Source: Rosellinia necatrix | Taxonomy: Eukaryota; Ascomycota; Sordariomycetes; Xylariales; Xylariaceae | Direction of reading: 5' to 3' | DNA length: 64,000 nt | NCBI GenBank assembly: GCA_021209875.1 | Contig: JAGYVD010000009.1 | Coordinates: 3,305,524-3,369,523, forward strand | Shown here: in pieces, positions 1 to 12,850 of the stretch | Position numbering within the stretch: the first letter of the stretch is position 1 | How the letters are laid out: every line of letters starts with the position of its first letter | Translations under genes and position numbers: made by a program | The notes under the pieces: model-generated | The model's input: the letters and a program-made list of their open reading frames with translations, nothing else | What the model was told of the DNA's origin: nothing | Databases searched by the model: none

Positions 1-1326
1 TCCCAATGGATGTTTAAGACGGTCCGCAACTCCCCGTACACTCGCTGCACATTGTCCTGGCCCCATTCTTACTACCCCATACTTGTAGGATCCTGGCAGC
101 TAAGAACTTCGGGTTTGCTTGGATAGGCCCACTAGGGTCTTTGTAGCTCACGTTGGGATTATGCACTACCAGGTATGGCGTGGTTGCTGACTGCAATACT
201 CATTGGTCAGACTAAGCATAAAAGAATAACAAAAAAGCCACTATCCTGAGGGTTATGGGTATGGTGCGCGGTTAATCGTAGTATTCCCGGTTCGGCTTTC
301 GACCCTGAATAAGGTAGCAAGGAAAGCGAGTTGCTGCCAGTTTTAGGATATGGTATAGAACATACCGCCGCGCTATTAGGGAGTGTAGCCATGTCAACTC
401 ATAGCTTGGGCCGTTTGTTAGGAAGTAATCGGATGAGAATCATGCCATAATATCGTTGAGACGGGCAAGTGTCTCTGCACTTTAGCAGATAATGTGTCAG
501 GCTTAGAACTTTTGATGTTGCCTTCGCAGATGAATCATCTTTATTCATCTTGTTAGACACCCTCACTGCTGGATTTTAATTTGACATATCCGTCGGTGCT
601 GAACCTAGAACCCTATATCATCGCCACGCTTGCTCCCTTGTTTATTACCATTATAGGTGTAAGTAAGGCTATATAACCCTAGGCATATGAAGCTTGGATG
701 GCACTGAAACTGCAGCACTAGAATAAGTACATGTAATTTTGTGCTATGCAACTCGCGTTGTTACCCTCGCGGGATCATCAGATTGAGTGGAGAATCTGCA
801 TGGGCTAAACCAGTTTAGGATAGATCTATAATGTGATTATATAGCGAGAAACGGCTAACGCTGATCCGAACCGATGCGAGATATACGAGCAAATGTCAAG
901 AGCATGGGTTGAAAACTGAGTGGGTCTTGACACACTTGCATAGGTTGTTGGAGGCTGGTCCAACCCAGGCGTGGATTCTGTTCAGAAAGCGAAGTGTGTT
1001 CGGGAGGCTTCGGATTCCTTTATCACAATCTAGTGTGAACAGTCTCATATTTCTAATAATACTCTGAGTATAGCTTCGCCACGATTCAAATATGATGGCA
1101 ATGCGACTTAGCCTTCGAAAATTCATACCTAATGCCGCGTTGACTCTATAAGCAGATCTTTTAAAAGCTAACGTGCCCCAAGTACCACCGAACATTCAAG
1201 ATTTATGCAACCGATTGAACTTGCTAGGTGATAACGCGACGTTCTTGGGAATTTTCTTCTTGATATATTATTTGAAACGATTCCATGCTTGTATCGACTT
1301 TTCGACTGGGACATACAGCTCGCGAT
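1..1326. other. Intergenic, no supported gene
   Basis: Ordinary base composition. The only open frames are short. The longest, on the minus strand at about 896-1195 (99 codons), has no recognisable domain, signal peptide or membrane segment and no convincing start context. Nothing here is called as a gene. The last part presumably carries the promoter of the RTA1-like gene. Confidence 0.5.
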
Positions 1327-2298
1327 ATGGCTGAAGAAGCATCGTGCACTATAGAGACATGCGATGTGTCCCAATCATGGTACGGCTATCAACCAAATCT
1401 AGGCATCAACATTTTCTTCGTCGTTGTCTACAGCATCTTAGCTCTATACTGCCTCATAGTCGCTGTGTGGAAGCGCAGCTGGCTTACCTATACAATTTCT
1501 ATCCTGATTGGATCTTTACTTGAACTTGTTGGTTATGTGGCGCGAATTGCAGGCCATAATGATCCCTGGTTCTCTACTGGATGGATTCTCCAATATTCTA
1601 TCATCACTTTTGCTCCTGTTCTCATGAGCGCAGCGTAAGCTACCACGTTTCTTCTCGTGAAATGCTACTATTATCTCCATCCCTGCGGAGGTGTCGCTTA
1701 TAAGTCTTATAGCCTTTATGTTTGTATCGGACGTATATCCGACTTTTTAGGCCGAGGCGCCTTCAACATACGTCCGAGACTATACTCACGGGTCTTTATT
1801 CCTTGCGATGCCATCGCGTTGGTAGTGCAAGGTGCTGGAGGCGCCGTTTCCGTCACCGAAAGCGTTACGATGGCGGGAGTGACCCCTGGAGCGGCAATCG
1901 TCATTGCTGGATTGACTTTCCAGCTCCTCTCCCTCTCCATTTTCTTCGTTTTGTTTGCAGCCGTTCTCTGGCCCAGCAAAATTTGGCATCCTAAGTCGTC
2001 CGCCTTGCCCATACGCCAAGCAAAACGTCTTCGGACATTTGCCATCTGTATAATAACCGCCATTATCTTAATTATCGGTCGATCAGCATTTAGGGTTGCA
2101 GAATTATCCGAGGGCATCCGGGGTGCTCTAATCCACGACGAGTTGCTGTTCATCATTTTCGACGGCCTGCCAGTATTGATTGCCACCCTGATTATTGTTA
2201 CTGCCCACCCAATTTTCATGCTCCAGACGGATCAGGATTATATGTGTGGAAAGCTCAACAGTTATGGAATGGCACTCTTGTCGGGAACTACAGCTTAG
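1327..2298 (+). CDS. RTA1-like seven-transmembrane protein
   Basis: Two exons (1327-1634 and 1713-2298) encode about 297 residues, the usual size for the fungal RTA1 family of lipid-translocating exporter-like/7TM proteins. Members sit in the plasma membrane and have been linked to resistance against sterol-targeting or toxic amphiphiles. The substrate here cannot be inferred. Seven hydrophobic segments are visible: around INIFFVVVYSILALYCL, WLTYTISILIGSLLELVGY, an ILQYSIITFAPVLMSAA-LYVCIGRI segment crossing the splice junction, VFIPCDAIALVVQGAGG, IAGLTFQLLSLSIFFVLFA, TFAICIITAIILIIGR and ELLFIIFDGLPVLIATLI. Family hallmarks are YGYQPNLG at the N terminus, E-x-x-GY-x-x-R in TM2, APVLMSAA...GRI, and the S-AFRVAE...HDE...FDG...HP block near the end. 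I chose ATG 1327 because it has G at -3 and +4; an upstream in-frame ATG at 1285 has T at -3. No frameshift or internal stop remains once the intron is removed. Confidence 0.87.
1635..1712 (+). other. Intron of the RTA1-like gene
   Basis: 78 nt, donor GTAAGC, acceptor ...TTATAG. It splits an alanine codon (GC|C) and joins SAA to LYVCIGRI, restoring the family's conserved junction. Without splicing the frame hits TAA at 1636. Confidence 0.82.
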
Positions 2299-4140
2299 AG
2301 CTAGGAGATAAACCATTTTATTAGCACGGCGGTTCGACGGAGCCCATGGTTTCTATGTAATACGTGGCAACACCTCCTACCCTATTTCCTACATTTGCAT
2401 ATTTCCCTACTTTTATTTTGATAGAAGATAGAGATAATACGCTCAATACCATAGGATTATTTTAACATCGTTTTTAATAAACTTAACATATCTAGCTGAT
2501 TTCTATGGACATGTGGCTAGGTGCTTGATATAAATAAATAAGAAACTCTGAATCACACCTTGTATTTCTGAACATCTAATACTTTTATAGTGGCACTTGA
2601 AGTTAAGGACCGCGTCTATCAATTCCGACGCCGCTAAGCTGCCACTCACACCTAGTGTCAGTTATGCCCTCGAAGAGGCAATTCTCAATTTCCACAATTG
2701 TCCATCAAGGTCTTCATCCCCTGAAGCCAAGTTTATGAAACTCAACAACTTAAAGCATTTGTAATGGAAGTTCTAGAATCAACTTTTCTCTTGAGTCAGC
2801 ATTAATGGATAAGGGAGCTCAAAGATAAAACAACATATCTGCTTCTTTAGCATTGCTTTCTTAGGACAGACATTTTATCTTAATAATAAGCATTTTTAAC
2901 TAAAAGAACATGACGACTATTCTTAATTAGCAGACAAGTTTGAATATACTTCAGAGATGATAACCTGTTCTAGGGGTCTGGTGTCGGAGCACTGAATCCA
3001 TCACCATAAACGCACCTCGCTGCTGGCTGAGCATATGCAGTGTTCCAGGGAAACGACGCATTTAATCCTAGTCCAGATTCAACAGTATATTTGGCACCCC
3101 GCGACATTTAGGCATTATTATATGGAGTCTTAATATTAGCCGGGATTGATATGCAAGGTATTTGTATAATGAATAACTACGCTGAAAGAGCCGTTCGTCA
3201 TTACTATTTAGCGTGGCTCACAAGGGTAGCCCGCCCGGTAGTGCTACCAGGTGGCAGATGTAATCGGCGTATTCAAGTCAAGAAAGGCATAAGCCTAGTA
3301 CTGTATCTAAGCTGGTTGCTGGATAGCAGGGAGCCCATCACTCCATTTCAAATATATCGTCTTTTTACGTCCAAGATCTCTACTGAATGATGTATAGATT
3401 ACATAACCAGTATTCCCATTGTTGGTTCTCAAGCGGTTCTAGCCTGTTTAGGGATTACCCCTATTTCCACCAATAGGACCCATAATATTTACTCGTATTT
3501 TCTCGGGTTCTCTCGGGGCTGAATTTGGACATGCCTCACACGAGTAGGTACAGAGACCAAGGAACTAGTTATCCGACTTCCGAACAACCCGAATTTTGGC
3601 TCCTAGTAACCGAACCTGCTAGCGCAAGTAAGAGTTGCCTCAAACAAAACGATTTGCCTGCACTTGTGGACTGACCAATCAGATTGAGATAAAACCTCCA
3701 TTGTCAGCCCTGCATTCACCAGGGTAAGCCATGGCCCATGGCTGTAACAGATTATGTGCAGCAAATCAGGGGATAGGTTTAAACTATCCGGCGTATATGT
3801 CGTATTACCATTCATCATATTCGGTCCATCAATAAAACTACCAATTTAAGGGTACCTACTAGTCTATAGGGGAGTTAGAATGTCCTAGAGTGTTGTATTC
3901 TAGGCTTCACAAGGCTCCGACGATATGACAGTACTTTAGACAAGGCCTTCAATAAGCCCGAGGGTGAGCTTTTATAGGTTTCATGTGGACTTAGGCGTAT
4001 ATATAAGTTCAACAGCTCTATGGTTATGCTGTTTGGACTTGAATCACAATTCATTATATTTCAAGATTCTGTTCACTCGACTACGGACACTGCTACCCCC
4101 CCCTCTATACCTAGTCTGATAAAAAGATCCTTTATAAATC
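2299..4140. other. Intergenic, no supported gene
   Basis: Ordinary to slightly AT-rich. Small open frames at about 3151-3390 (+) and 3603-3818 (-) show no domain, and neither pairs with a plausible exon. The 3' end holds the likely promoter of the GH78-like gene. Confidence 0.5.
3998..4007 (+). promoter_or_regulatory. Possible TATA element of the GH78-like gene
   Basis: TATATATAAG lies about 134 bp upstream of ATG 4141, a reasonable distance for a fungal gene with a 5' UTR of roughly 100 nt. Only sequence and position support it. Confidence 0.35.
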
Positions 4141-6643
4141 ATGGTATCGCGCATGTTTGGTTTTCTGAATTTTGCCTCATTGGCAGTCAGTCAAGTCGTC
4201 CTCACGTCCTCGCATCGTCCCTATTTCCGTCACAATAGGTACTCGAACAGTTTGGCCACTAGCACCAACGAAACCATAACATTAGACTCGATAGATGGCT
4301 CTGGAGTAGCTATCCTGGACTACGGCCATAGTGTTGAAGGAATCCCAACATTCGAGGTTGCTAGTGCCCAGGGTGATACCTCTGTTTTCGAAATAACGTA
4401 CTCGGAGTCTCTAGCAGCTCTCGATAATTACATGGTGAAGTTACTCTTTCTCCTTTACCCAGAACTAGTATTGACTAATTCAGTCTGATGGTCCACTTGT
4501 ACTCGCGGGGGCAATGGATACGTACCGAGTCAATCGTTACAGCATCATCACCCCAGGGACCATTTCCAACCGCCTCATTCAAGGAGGCTTCCGATATCAA
4601 AAACTTAACTTATCATCGAGCGGCACTCTTGTACTACGGAATGTTGGCGCTCGTTCGGCCATAGATACGACTCCTATAACCGAGCTACCCGGGTCGTTTC
4701 AAAGCTCGGACGACCGGTTGAACGCGATTTGGTCCGTGGGAGCACGCACCATCCAAATGACAGAGATTTCTAAAGCTTCTGTTCCTGCTTTTGTCGAAGT
4801 AACATCGGAGGGCACCTGGGTTGAAAGTCTGGCACCCCAATCTCAGGGAAGCGCCGCAGCGACTAAACTATGGCAGTATATTCTCACGTTTAGCGTCAAA
4901 GTTGCTGTAGGTGGGTTTGGTTTTCTGGTACTATCTGATACCTTAAATTCGGGTATATACCTAGCTTGCGATATCGACCAGGGCACGATCACAGCCTATG
5001 CTGGCACAACGCCGATAAATGATGTCATCGAAATTGCTAATCTGCCAAGGAATCTCATAATGTCGTTAGGTATATGGCACAATGTCCGGGCATCGGTGGC
5101 CATTACTGATATCGTGGTGGCTATTGACGAAGTCGAGGTCATGAGAATTTCACAGCAAGTTCGACTTTTTGGCTCATATGGATTTGGCGCATCTTTCGGG
5201 CACCGGGCACTTTTCAGAAATCTTGCGGTTATCAGTCTAGCAGGAGAGACATTATATTCTCATCCATTAACTGATGACAGCTTCCTGCCAGACTTCTTCC
5301 TGGGTGCAAACCCGCTGGACACGATCGTTGATGGCTCACGACGGGATCGCATTGCTTATGCGGGCGACCTTGATGTTGCTGGTGGCGCGACGTTGCGAAG
5401 CACCCATGGTCTCGAGTATTTTCTTGGGTCACTTGAGTTATTAGGCTCATACCAATCAACGACAGGCTTCTTTGTCCCGATTGCCAAGATCCAACAGAAA
5501 CCATTACCGACGCCTCTAGATACAAACATCACGGGCTTGATTGGATATTCATTCAATATCCTGACAGCTGCGGCTACGTTGTATATGCACACTGGCGATG
5601 TTGGTTTTGCGAGGGAGTGGGGGCTGAAGGCACAGAAGATGCTTGACTGGGCTGACTCTCAAACGCTCGAGAACGGACTCCTCAATATCTCGGTCGCGAG
5701 CTTTGGAGGCGATTGGAATTATTACGATCCTCCTCAGGCTGGAGTCGTGGCAAAATTCAATGTTGCATACGCCTACTCCCTCCAAGAGTGCCTAAATCTG
5801 CTTGCAGACGGTGGAATCAACATCGCCGTATATCAAAGACGGCTCTCCGCGCTTCGCCAGGCGATTGATACGCAGCTGTGGAGCAATGATTTACAGGCTT
5901 ACTATCTGTCAGAAAGTATTCCAGACGAATTCGGACAAGATTCTAATGCGCTAGCTATCCTAGCCGGGGTCAATCTTGATCCTGCACACTCCACCCAGAC
6001 AATATTATCGACTTTGTCAAGAGACCTAATGACGGCTGCAGGACCTCTGGCCTTCTCCAATGGTGTTGTAAAATATGGATTTCAACGCGGTATAAGTCCA
6101 TTCGCGTCCGCATACCATCTAAGAGCCGCACTTGACTCTGGGAATGGCACCGCTGCTTTAGAATTGCTCAACAAAGTCTGGCTTCCCATGGTTGACGAGA
6201 ACAATGCCAATTACACGGGCACCATGTGGGAGTACCTTGACTCGGAAGGTAGACCGGGTCTCGGAATTGCTACTAGCTTGTGCCACGGCTGGTCTGCTGG
6301 GCCAACTACAGAGTTAAGTAAGTATGTGCTCGGTGCTATGCCTACGCGACCTGGATGGGTTGAATTCATGGTTGCACCCTTGACACTGGGTCTTAGGGCT
6401 GCTGAGGGAAATGTTCCCACTAGGAGAGGATCTATATATGTGAAGTGGCGTTTTGACGATCAAGGCCTCCTCGGCATCGTTATTGAGGCCCCTTTGGGAA
6501 CAAAAGGCACCTTGTATCTGCCAAGGCCGTTACTTGTGTCCACTACCTCGTCGACTTTCAAGGTTAACAATATTGTCCAAAATAGTACCAGGTTCGAGGT
6601 TGTAGGAGGAACGCGATTTGAGTTAAAACAAACTTGTAACTAG
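4141..6643 (+). CDS. Secreted GH78-type alpha-L-rhamnosidase-like protein
   Basis: Two exons (4141-4434 and 4484-6643) encode 817 residues. GH78 enzymes hydrolyse terminal alpha-L-rhamnose from glycosides and plant polysaccharides. The exact substrate is not inferable. ATG 4141 has A at -3 and G at +4. The N terminus (MVSRMFGFLNFASLAV...) looks like a short signal peptide, suggesting secretion, and several N-x-S/T sites follow. Domains in order: an N-terminal beta region up to about 190 including AMDTYRVNRY and LNAIWSVGARTIQMTEI; an apparent lectin-like beta insert at about 210-330; the (alpha/alpha)6 catalytic barrel to about 710; and a C-terminal beta-sandwich with PTRRGSIYVKW. The acidic loop D-G-S-R-R-D-R...G-D (D381 to D393) and TMWEY (about 680), followed by SLCHGWSAGPTTEL, match conserved active-site blocks of the family. 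Assigning individual acid and base residues is inference. The frame is intact, so the gene looks functional. Confidence 0.85.
4435..4483 (+). other. Intron of the GH78-like gene
   Basis: 49 nt, phase 0, donor GTGAAG, acceptor TTCAG, with a CTAAT branch-like sequence just upstream. Splicing joins ...LDNYM to SDGPLVLAGAMDTYR, a junction expected for fungal GH78 proteins. Unspliced reading stops within the intron region. Confidence 0.85.
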
Positions 6644-7340
6644 CGTTTTATTATGGACAAAACAATGTTGTTAATCTAAGCGAGAATTGACCGCACTTAT
6701 AGCACCCACGACAGTTCGCCGATCAAATTTCGCAGGTATTAACCTATTTGAGGCCATTTGTTTTATAAGTAATGTCCGACATACTATTAAATTCTAGCCG
6801 CGCCTGGTATTGTACGGAAGGGCTAAGTGCCGTAGAAGTTTTAAACGAGGGCCGCACAACCCCCGCTAATCTAAGATATTGACGACCTCTGGAGGTCATA
6901 AAGGCCGACTTATATATATATATAGATCGAGATCTAGTTCAAATAGTGAACAACCATTTGTAGCCAGCGATGATTATTGCTAATTAGATTCTATATCTAA
7001 GTTCCTACCTAATCTCGGGCTATCTGCACGCCTAATAATACCTAGTAAGAGGAATTCTTGTTAAAAGCTCATGGGGATTAAGGTCCAGTCTGAGGTAACA
7101 AAACAACATATTCAATCTACAATTAGGAAGTGGTTCCTTTTAGCTTACGGTATGAATAGGGATAAAACGAATCGCTCATTGGCGTAGAGTTAGGAGACCA
7201 TCACATAGCAACGCTGCTATATAGATAGAGGCTATGAATCTCGATGCTAGATTTGCTATGTGTGTGCTCCCGATCCCTAAGCTAACCACATAGGCCACGG
7301 GCAATACCCTTACAGGCCATTTAACGCCATCTTACTAACG
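6644..7340. other. Intergenic, no gene; edge of the AT desert
   Basis: No open frame of note. It contains a (TA)n run near 6910-6923 and a 10 bp inverted repeat CACATAGCAA (7202-7211) / TTGCTATGTG (7253-7262) about 40 bp apart. Base composition changes sharply to AT-rich after about 7340. Confidence 0.6.
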
Positions 7341-7491
7341 CGTTAACATATACTCTAGCAATTTTATTTAACTTGTGAATTTATTTTTAATTTTTATCTA
7401 GTGTTTAATTTATCAATATTATTAAAATCGCCTGTTTTTTTTTTTTTTAATAATACTGGCTTTAGTTTAAAAAACATATATAAAAGCTGTA

Positions 7492-7676
7492 TAACATAGT
7501 CAAGAAGAGGGGGGCTCCTTATCTAGCTAGCTGTGCTAGCTAAATAAAGATTGTGTAGCTTAGATAAGGTAACCTAGCTTAAAAAGCTTCTGGTCCCGTA
7601 GGGACCAGAAGCCTCCATCGAATCTATATCATGCTTTTATAGACTTAAACCATACTACCCCTAGTAATCCATACTA
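7492..7676 (+). mobile_element. 185 bp short element, family A, copy 1
   Basis: Flanked by the exact 5 bp direct repeat CTGTA (7487-7491 and 7677-7681). It is about 85-90 percent similar by eye to the copy at 22351-22535 and has the same length. It contains the GC-rich hairpin GCTTCTGGTCCC / GGGACCAGAAGC. This copy starts TAACA where the other has TGACA, a G-to-A change. No terminal inverted repeat or ORF is seen. The 5 bp duplication suits an LTR-like or SINE-like insertion. Confidence 0.72.
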
Positions 7677-7990
7677 CTGTAATTTATAACGTTTAATTTA
7701 ATATATCTGTTTATAAAACAGCATTTAAATAAAATATATGATAGATTTATTTATAACGCTGTTTTAAAAATATTCTAACTTATAAAAAAAATTAATAAAA
7801 GCTTTTAAGCTTTATTATTATACTTAAAATATTAATTAGCTTTTTAATATCTTAGTGAAGTTAAATTGAGGTATATATTTAATTTAATTAAATTATAAAT
7901 AATAGTTTAATGAGCTCTAATTGTTTTATTTAGCTTTTGAACGTTTAAGCTGACATAATATAATTAATCTTTTGCTTAAAAATTATTTAT

Positions 7991-8299
7991 TGTGACAAGG
8001 CTTGGCTTGGAAGGGTAATAATTGCTTCATATTCATAATAATCTTCTTTGGTCTCAAGGAGCGATGGGGAAGAAAGGAAGAAGATCTAGCTATCCTGGCT
8101 CGGGCTGCTATTTATGCCCGAACCTTACATAGTGAGTTTCCACAGTCTGAATCCCTATTCCTACGGGTGGTCGGTTGACTTCCCAGCCTTATGCATGTTG
8201 GCTTTCCTAATGCGCTGTTGCTTCTTAACAGGTATCTTGGCATTCCCTTCAGTCTCCTTTAAGCTTAGCGTATCTATGGCACCAGTGGTCCGTGTGACA
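7991..8299 (+). mobile_element. Solo LTR with 5 bp target duplication (family Q)
   Basis: A 309 bp GC-retaining island that begins TGTGAC and ends GTGACA, flanked by the exact 5 bp duplication TTTAT (7986-7990 and 8300-8304). TG...CA ends plus a 5 bp duplication are diagnostic of an LTR retrotransposon, and with no internal region this is a solo LTR. An open frame of 64 codons inside it is fortuitous. No second copy was seen in the window. Confidence 0.72.
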
Positions 8300-8637
8300 T
8301 TTATATAGTTTATAAAATATTATATTATTAATTATTAATATATAAACAGAGCTACAGCTTAAAAAATATATTTTTTTTGAACTGTTTAAAGTGAAAAAAA
8401 TAATTAACATTTTATTAAACTATATGTGTAGTATAAATAAAATAAATATAAGGTAAAATCTTAATAGCAACAATTAAGTTATTATATTAAATAATTAATA
8501 AAAATATTTAAGAAAATTATAAAAATAAAACAAATCATAGCTTTAAAATATATTAACATTTTTAATAATAATCTTGTGCTGTTTTTAATTTTTGAAAATA
8601 TTAATATATAAAATTAATAGTTTTTAAATAATAATAT

Positions 8638-8997
8638 TAATAGAGTCCCTGAAGGGGCCCATATTAATCGAGGCAACGGCTCGTGTATTATTAGATTAGA
8701 TAGGTTGCACAGGCTACGGCTGGCAACAGGTGGCCCACGGCCACCCCTGCAGGGGTTAATTTTAAACTTACTAGAATTCCCTATTTAGCAGAGGAATTAA
8801 TAAAGGCATTTTTTTTTTTCTATTTTTATACTAATTTTTTTAAAGTAGTATATTTATATAACTAAGAGATCTTATTATTAAACTAAATTAACGTTATTTT
8901 TTTAAATCTTTTAAAGTTAAAAGATTTTGTTTATAGCTAAAGATTTAATCGTGCGTGTTTTAATCTAGCTATAATTAAATAATTAATATAAACAAAA
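8638..8997 (+). repeat. CF repeat copy 1, left part (C core)
   Basis: Homologous to 36676-37036. The GC-retaining core (8641-8800) has a GGTGGCC-CAC-GGCCACC hairpin (8729-8745), the palindrome CCCCTGCAGGGG (8744-8755) and an AATAAA-like motif near its end. It stops exactly where the Gypsy element begins (8998) and resumes at 16517. Its last five bases, CAAAA, are that element's target site. Confidence 0.72.
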
Positions 8998-9310
8998 TGT
9001 TAGAACTATGGCAATTAGTCACAGTTACTTACAGCTGTTGTATATATATATGTTTTGTATAAGCATATGGCGTACATGTTGCGTATATATATACAGCGTG
9101 TATATTTTGTATATAAAACAAGCTATATTATTGCTATTATTTTAATAAGTTGTACGTTAGCAGAATTTTTATATAAAACTTGAAATAATGTTATATATAA
9201 TAGTTATTTAAATAAAATAATTAAATATAATAAATATTATATAATAAGAAGTTATATTCTGTTTTACGCGTAAATAATATATATATCGCATATATAAAGC
9301 TTATTTAATA
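8998..9310 (+). repeat. 5' LTR of the Gypsy element (E1)
   Basis: 313 bp, beginning TGTTAGAACTATGGC and ending TATTTAATA, the latter being decayed TATTTAACA as seen in E2. Together they give the inverted ends TGTTA/TAACA. Same length as the copy at 16199. Confidence 0.75.
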
Positions 9311-10559
9311 TTAATTAATAGTTGCAAAATATAATTATAAATTAATAAAAATAAAAACAGAGCACGCTTAAAGTTTAATAAATTTAAACAAGTTTTTATA
9401 TTATATTTTAAAAATTTTGCTTTATATAAACAAGTTATTTTTATATAATAAAAATTTAAAAAAATTAATTTTAAATATTTATATTTTTATACGTTTTATT
9501 ATATTTTAAAGTTATAATATAAAAATTAAATATTAAAAAGCGATAGTATATAATTATATAAAACTATTTATTATATAAAAGCTAAACAATATATAAATAA
9601 ACTTTTAAAAACTTATTTATTAACTTATTATTAAAACTTGTTTATTTATTTTTTAACGTATTTTTATAATAACTTTAAAATAATTAAATAACAAAAAAAA
9701 CTTTTATTATATATAATAATATTAAATAATATAATAAAATTATAATAAACTATAAAATTAGTAAACATATTATATAAAATATTGTTAATATATAATATTA
9801 AAAATAAAAACTTAATGTAGCAACTATAACTTTAATTATGTTTAATATATAAGTAGCCTGTTATATTTTAAAATATAAATATTTAAATATAACTAGCTAG
9901 CTATTATAAAAGTTGTATATTAAAGATTTTAAATTATAAACATATAAAATATAAAATTAATTTTATAAGCTGATTTAGCAAGAGCTGCTTAATATATTAA
10001 ATAAAAAAAATGTACGATTTAGCAGTAATAATAGTTTTATATAAACAGTTAAGTTTATATAAATCGTATAAAAATAATATATATTAAATAAACTAAAACG
10101 TTTTTTGTTTATATTTATATTAATGTTTATATAAATATTTAATTTATTTATTTTAAGTTAATAGTTTTATATAAATATAAATAATATAAGCATTTTATAG
10201 CTTAAAATATTATTTAATATATTATAATTAAAACTAATATTTAATATATGTTTTAAACTTTAAAAAAAAATTAACAGATTATTTATATAACTAATAATTA
10301 AATATAAACATATTTTTAATTTAATAAATAAATATATAATATTTATAAAATATAAATTAAATTTTTAATTAGTTTATAAATATTTTATTATATATTATTT
10401 TTATAAACTTTTAAATAATTATTATATATATATATAATATTTAACCTAACTATAATAAATATATTTTTTAACTTATTTTTTTTAAAACGTATAAAATAAA
10501 AATATATTTTTAATAAATATGTTATTTTTAAAAGACGTAAAAAAAAAAATTTATTCCAG

Positions 10560-10740
10560 CAAATTATATAATTTATTATATAATAAAGCACGGCTGTTTA
10601 TTAGTTTATATCGACGATTTAAAATAATAAAAAACTAATATTACGCTGTATTTTTAATTATATTAAAAAGTCTGGCTAAAAACTTTTATATATATAATAT
10701 TAAACCGGACAAAACTTAAAATAAAATTTATTATATAATA
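10560..10740 (+). pseudogene. Decayed reverse transcriptase fragment
   Basis: One frame reads KHGCLLVYIDDLKII (YIDD at 10607-10618), then after a stop ...LKSLAKNFYIYNIKPDKT. This matches the polymerase YxDD block followed by the 'L-x-x-L-x-x-A-x-L-Y-I-x-x-x-K-x-x-F' segment of Ty3/Gypsy reverse transcriptases. Stops lie where tryptophan or glutamine codons would mutate under RIP. It sits about 1.3 kb inside the 5' LTR. Confidence 0.6.
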
Positions 10741-12509
10741 AACATTTATTTTAATATAAATATAAACTACAGCTAATATTAGGCCGATTAAATTAATATT
10801 ATTTTTATATAAATAAAATAAAACAACTTAGATTTAGCTATATATAAAATATTAGATTTAATAATTATTAAGCTAGCAAAAATATAATAAGCTTTAAAAA
10901 CAAGCTATTAAAATAAAATCTAGCTAAATATAACTATTATATAAGCATGCTAAAATATATTAAAATTAGCAACAGCTTTTATATTTTAAAACTTATATAT
11001 AAAAGTTTTTTGTTAACTTAAAAACATGCTTGTAAATTATAAACAAAAATAAAACAAAATATTTTATATAAAAAATAAATAACGTTTATTTTACTAACTA
11101 AAAATATAATTAAAACAATTATATAAAAGCTTTTTAATTTAAAAGTATACGTAAACTTTTAAACTAGTTTAATATATAATAGAACTTTTTATAACTTAAA
11201 AAATAGCTTAACTATAGCGTTTATATAAATAAAAAATGTTTTATATATAAAAAAACGGGCTGTTAATTAATAAACTATATATTTTAAAAAAAAGCCTGTG
11301 TAAAAAACATATATTTTAACTTATATAAAATAATCTTTAACTGTTTTTTATGGCTTAATAATTTTTTAATATATTTTATAAAATGTAAAAAATATTTTAA
11401 GCTAAATTTAAACCATAATAAAAAAAGAATTAATAATAAATAGTATATTTATATATTATATAACAGAAGAAAATATTTAAAATTAAAAAACAGATATTTT
11501 ATTTAATTAATTTATATTAAGCGATTAATATTATATAAAGTATTAAAATAAACTATAAAATACAGGTGCTTTTAATTATTTAACAGTAGATAAAATATAA
11601 CTAAAAACATATGTTTAAATAAACTTTTATATATAAGCTAAATAAATAAAAAGAACTATTTTTATACAATTTAAAAACAAAAAAACTATTATATTAATTA
11701 AAACAGTTAAAATAAAAATGTTTTTAATACAACAGTATATTATATTTTAAATATTTTAACATTGTTTTTATTTTTTTTTAAAAACATAAACAGTTTATAA
11801 GCTTATTTTAACAATATAAAAAATGTTATTGTATAATAAAACAGAAAAACTATATTTATTATATATAAATAAAAACATTTATTTTTAATACAAGTTTTTA
11901 AAAGCTAGAACATATTTTATTAAAATAAAACTAAAGCGTTTATACTGCCGCTTTAAATATTTTTGTATAAAACAACTATATAAGCTGTTAAATTATATAA
12001 AATATAATATAGATTATTTAATTTTAAAAAAATCTAAAAGTTTTATAATTATTATTAATTGTATAATTAAATATTAAAACGTTTTAAGTTTTTAATTAAA
12101 AACAACTATAATTTTAATTATAAAGTTATAATTAATATTATATAAATAAACAATAAACAAATGCTTTATATTATTAATACTACGATATTATTTTAAGCTG
12201 TAATATTTTTAAAATCTATATTTATATATAACGTTTAAAAATATTATATAAATATTAAATTAATATATATTAAAAACTTTTTAATTATATTATATATAAC
12301 TTAAATATAAATTTTTATTAAAAAATTTTAAAACTAAGCTAAAATAATTAATATATAATATTATATAATGCTTGTTAAAGCTTATTAAATAATAAGCAAA
12401 ATTAAACAAATATATAAACTATTTTATTATATATACAACATATTAAAAGCAGAAATTAAATATTATATAAAACAAGAATTAATTTTATAAATAATAATTA
12501 AAGCTTTAA

Positions 12510-12850
12510 ATAATACCGCAGGTTTAAACAGACTAGTACTTATTTTATTAGTATTTAAAGCGTACTTTAAAATTAACCAGGATTTACCCCTTTTATTAAA
12601 TATTATATAAAAAGCAGAAGTAATAAACAAAGCTATAAAAATATTGCGCGAAAAACGGGCTAAAATTAAAATTAATTATGCGATTAATAAACATAATAGC
12701 CTAGTTATATATAATATATTTTGCTATTTTAAAAAATAAAGTTTTAATATAAAAAAAAAAAAATTAGTAAAAACTATGCAAGATTTAATTAATTAAAAAT
12801 TTAATATAATTATTAATTTAATTAATAGCTCGATATAATTTTAATATATT
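12510..12850 (+). pseudogene. Decayed integrase C-terminal region
   Basis: One frame reads AGLNRLVLILLVFKAYFKIN, then a stop, then KAEVINKAIKILREKRAKI and further on a GPY-like and ING-like tail. It resembles the post-core segment of fungal retrotransposon integrases that carries 'GLVPTLLVFG'. The stops are RIP-type. Its place downstream of the YIDD motif supports Gypsy gene order. Confidence 0.5.

Noticed and set aside
896..1195. Minus-strand frame of 99 codons
   Set aside because: No recognisable domain, weak start, no supporting exon; cannot be distinguished from chance.
1716..2219. Minus-strand frame of 167 codons
   Set aside because: Antisense shadow of the RTA1-like exon 2.
8114..8308. 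Open frame of 64 codons on the + strand
   Set aside because: Lies inside the solo LTR at 7991-8299 and crosses its end; no domain.
8729..8790. tRNA-like or SINE B-box in the C core (GGTTAATTCTAG)
   Set aside because: Poor match to the B-box consensus, no A-box at the right spacing, no cloverleaf.
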